Assembly (NCBI RefSeq): GCF_028769735.1
Contig: NC_088173.1
Location: 62,404,421 to 62,468,420, forward strand
Length of the DNA: 64,000 nt
Reading direction: 5' to 3'
Source: Zonotrichia leucophrys gambelii
Taxonomy: Eukaryota; Chordata; Aves; Passeriformes; Passerellidae
Within the stretch, counting starts at the first letter, position 1; each line of letters starts with the position of its first letter. This document shows, one piece after another, positions 63,332-64,000 of the stretch. The position numbers and the translations under genes are program-made. The notes beneath the pieces were generated by a model. The model did no database searches and had not been told where the DNA came from. It was given only the letters and a program-made list of their open reading frames with translations.

Positions 63332-64000
63332 TTCTATTCTCTATCAATTCTCTATCAATATATGTACAAAATGGCATATAAAGTCCTTGAGCTTTAGATA
63401 TGCAAAAACTATTTATATATACACAAGTTGTATGCATGCTGTATTGAATGTATGTATTAATTTTTGAAGAGAATATGTAAATTCTTTTGTGTTTGCTATA
63501 AAATATTTCTTACACAGAGTGCTCTTAAGTGCCTGGTTAAGCTATATAATTTCTTAAAGCAATACATATCACTATTCCAGAGACATAGGCCCAGACATGA
63601 GATACAACTGAGGTACACTGAAATCATGCAAGAAATTGAAGTAGTTTTACTGGGTTCTAGATTCAAGTCCCTTTGGCCAGTAACCAAACAAGATGAAATC
63701 TAATTAGGTGCTCTGAATATATGTCAGAGAACACAGTCATATTTCTATGAACGTGAAAATCAAATTATAAATATAAATTGATTAAAGACTGTAATTTCCC
63801 CTTGAATAGGTGGGAAAATATGTTTAATTCAATAAACATTGCAATTCTTCTAACAAAATGTAATCAAACATCTGGCTGAGTCTACTTAATTGTGAGCAAC
63901 AATTATATTATTTTAAGGTCAATATTAATTTTAAAATATTTTAACTTTGCTTAGAAATAAGTATGTAACAATAATTTTGTTATGTTTTGAAGGTTTTTTT
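63332..64000. other. Intergenic DNA
   Basis: AT-rich with nothing recognised up to the window end. Confidence 0.5.

Noticed and set aside
1..64000. CRISPR arrays, operons, tRNA or rRNA genes
   Set aside because: The sequence is vertebrate nuclear DNA. No regularly spaced repeats, ribosome-binding-site-led gene series, tRNA A/B-box pairs with a cloverleaf, or rRNA segments were seen.

Overview
The window looks like bird nuclear DNA, probably from a neoavian or passerine. It is AT-rich and almost free of genes. It carries several CR1 LINE relics of different ages, which are typical of sauropsids, and endogenous-retrovirus LTRs of types common in birds. No bacterial, phage or organelle features are present. 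Only one host coding segment is supported: the terminal coding exon of the delta-protocadherin gene PCDH9 at 29529-29908 on the + strand.

Layout. Positions 1-29528 are the 3' part of the last PCDH9 intron. It holds a rearranged LTR fragment (2914-3262), a near-complete solo LTR on the minus strand (about 16190-16844), a 5'-truncated CR1 with recognisable reverse-transcriptase remains (17690-18857), two smaller CR1 tails (22262-22470 and 24479-24540), and a diverged copy of an unidentified dispersed repeat (about 26085-26860). Positions 29529-29908 encode the last 125 complete residues of the protocadherin cytoplasmic tail. A 3' UTR follows, ending somewhere between about 31.5 and 32.3 kb.

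From about 32.3 kb to the end lies intergenic desert. In mammals PCDH9 is also flanked by gene deserts, so this fits. It contains a very old CR1 relic on the + strand (about 42660-44140), another on the minus strand (about 47240-47500), a younger CR1 tail (61462-61800), and a well-preserved 668-bp solo LTR (62261-62928). That LTR has a perfect 6-bp target duplication and sits inside a second copy of the unidentified dispersed repeat. A/C-rich or G/T-rich tracts and short palindromes are scattered throughout.

No new multi-gene system is visible. Apart from the 16.1-kb LTR frame, the 17.7-kb antisense frame and the 43.7-kb CR1 frame, which lie in repeats, and the PCDH9 exon itself, the many short open frames are what chance would give in AT-rich DNA. 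The most interesting leads are the head-to-head LTR fragment at 3 kb, the repeat shared between 26 kb and 63 kb, an isolated CpG-containing perfect CRE at 9.4 kb, and several complex repeat-free stretches that could be conserved regulatory elements of PCDH9.
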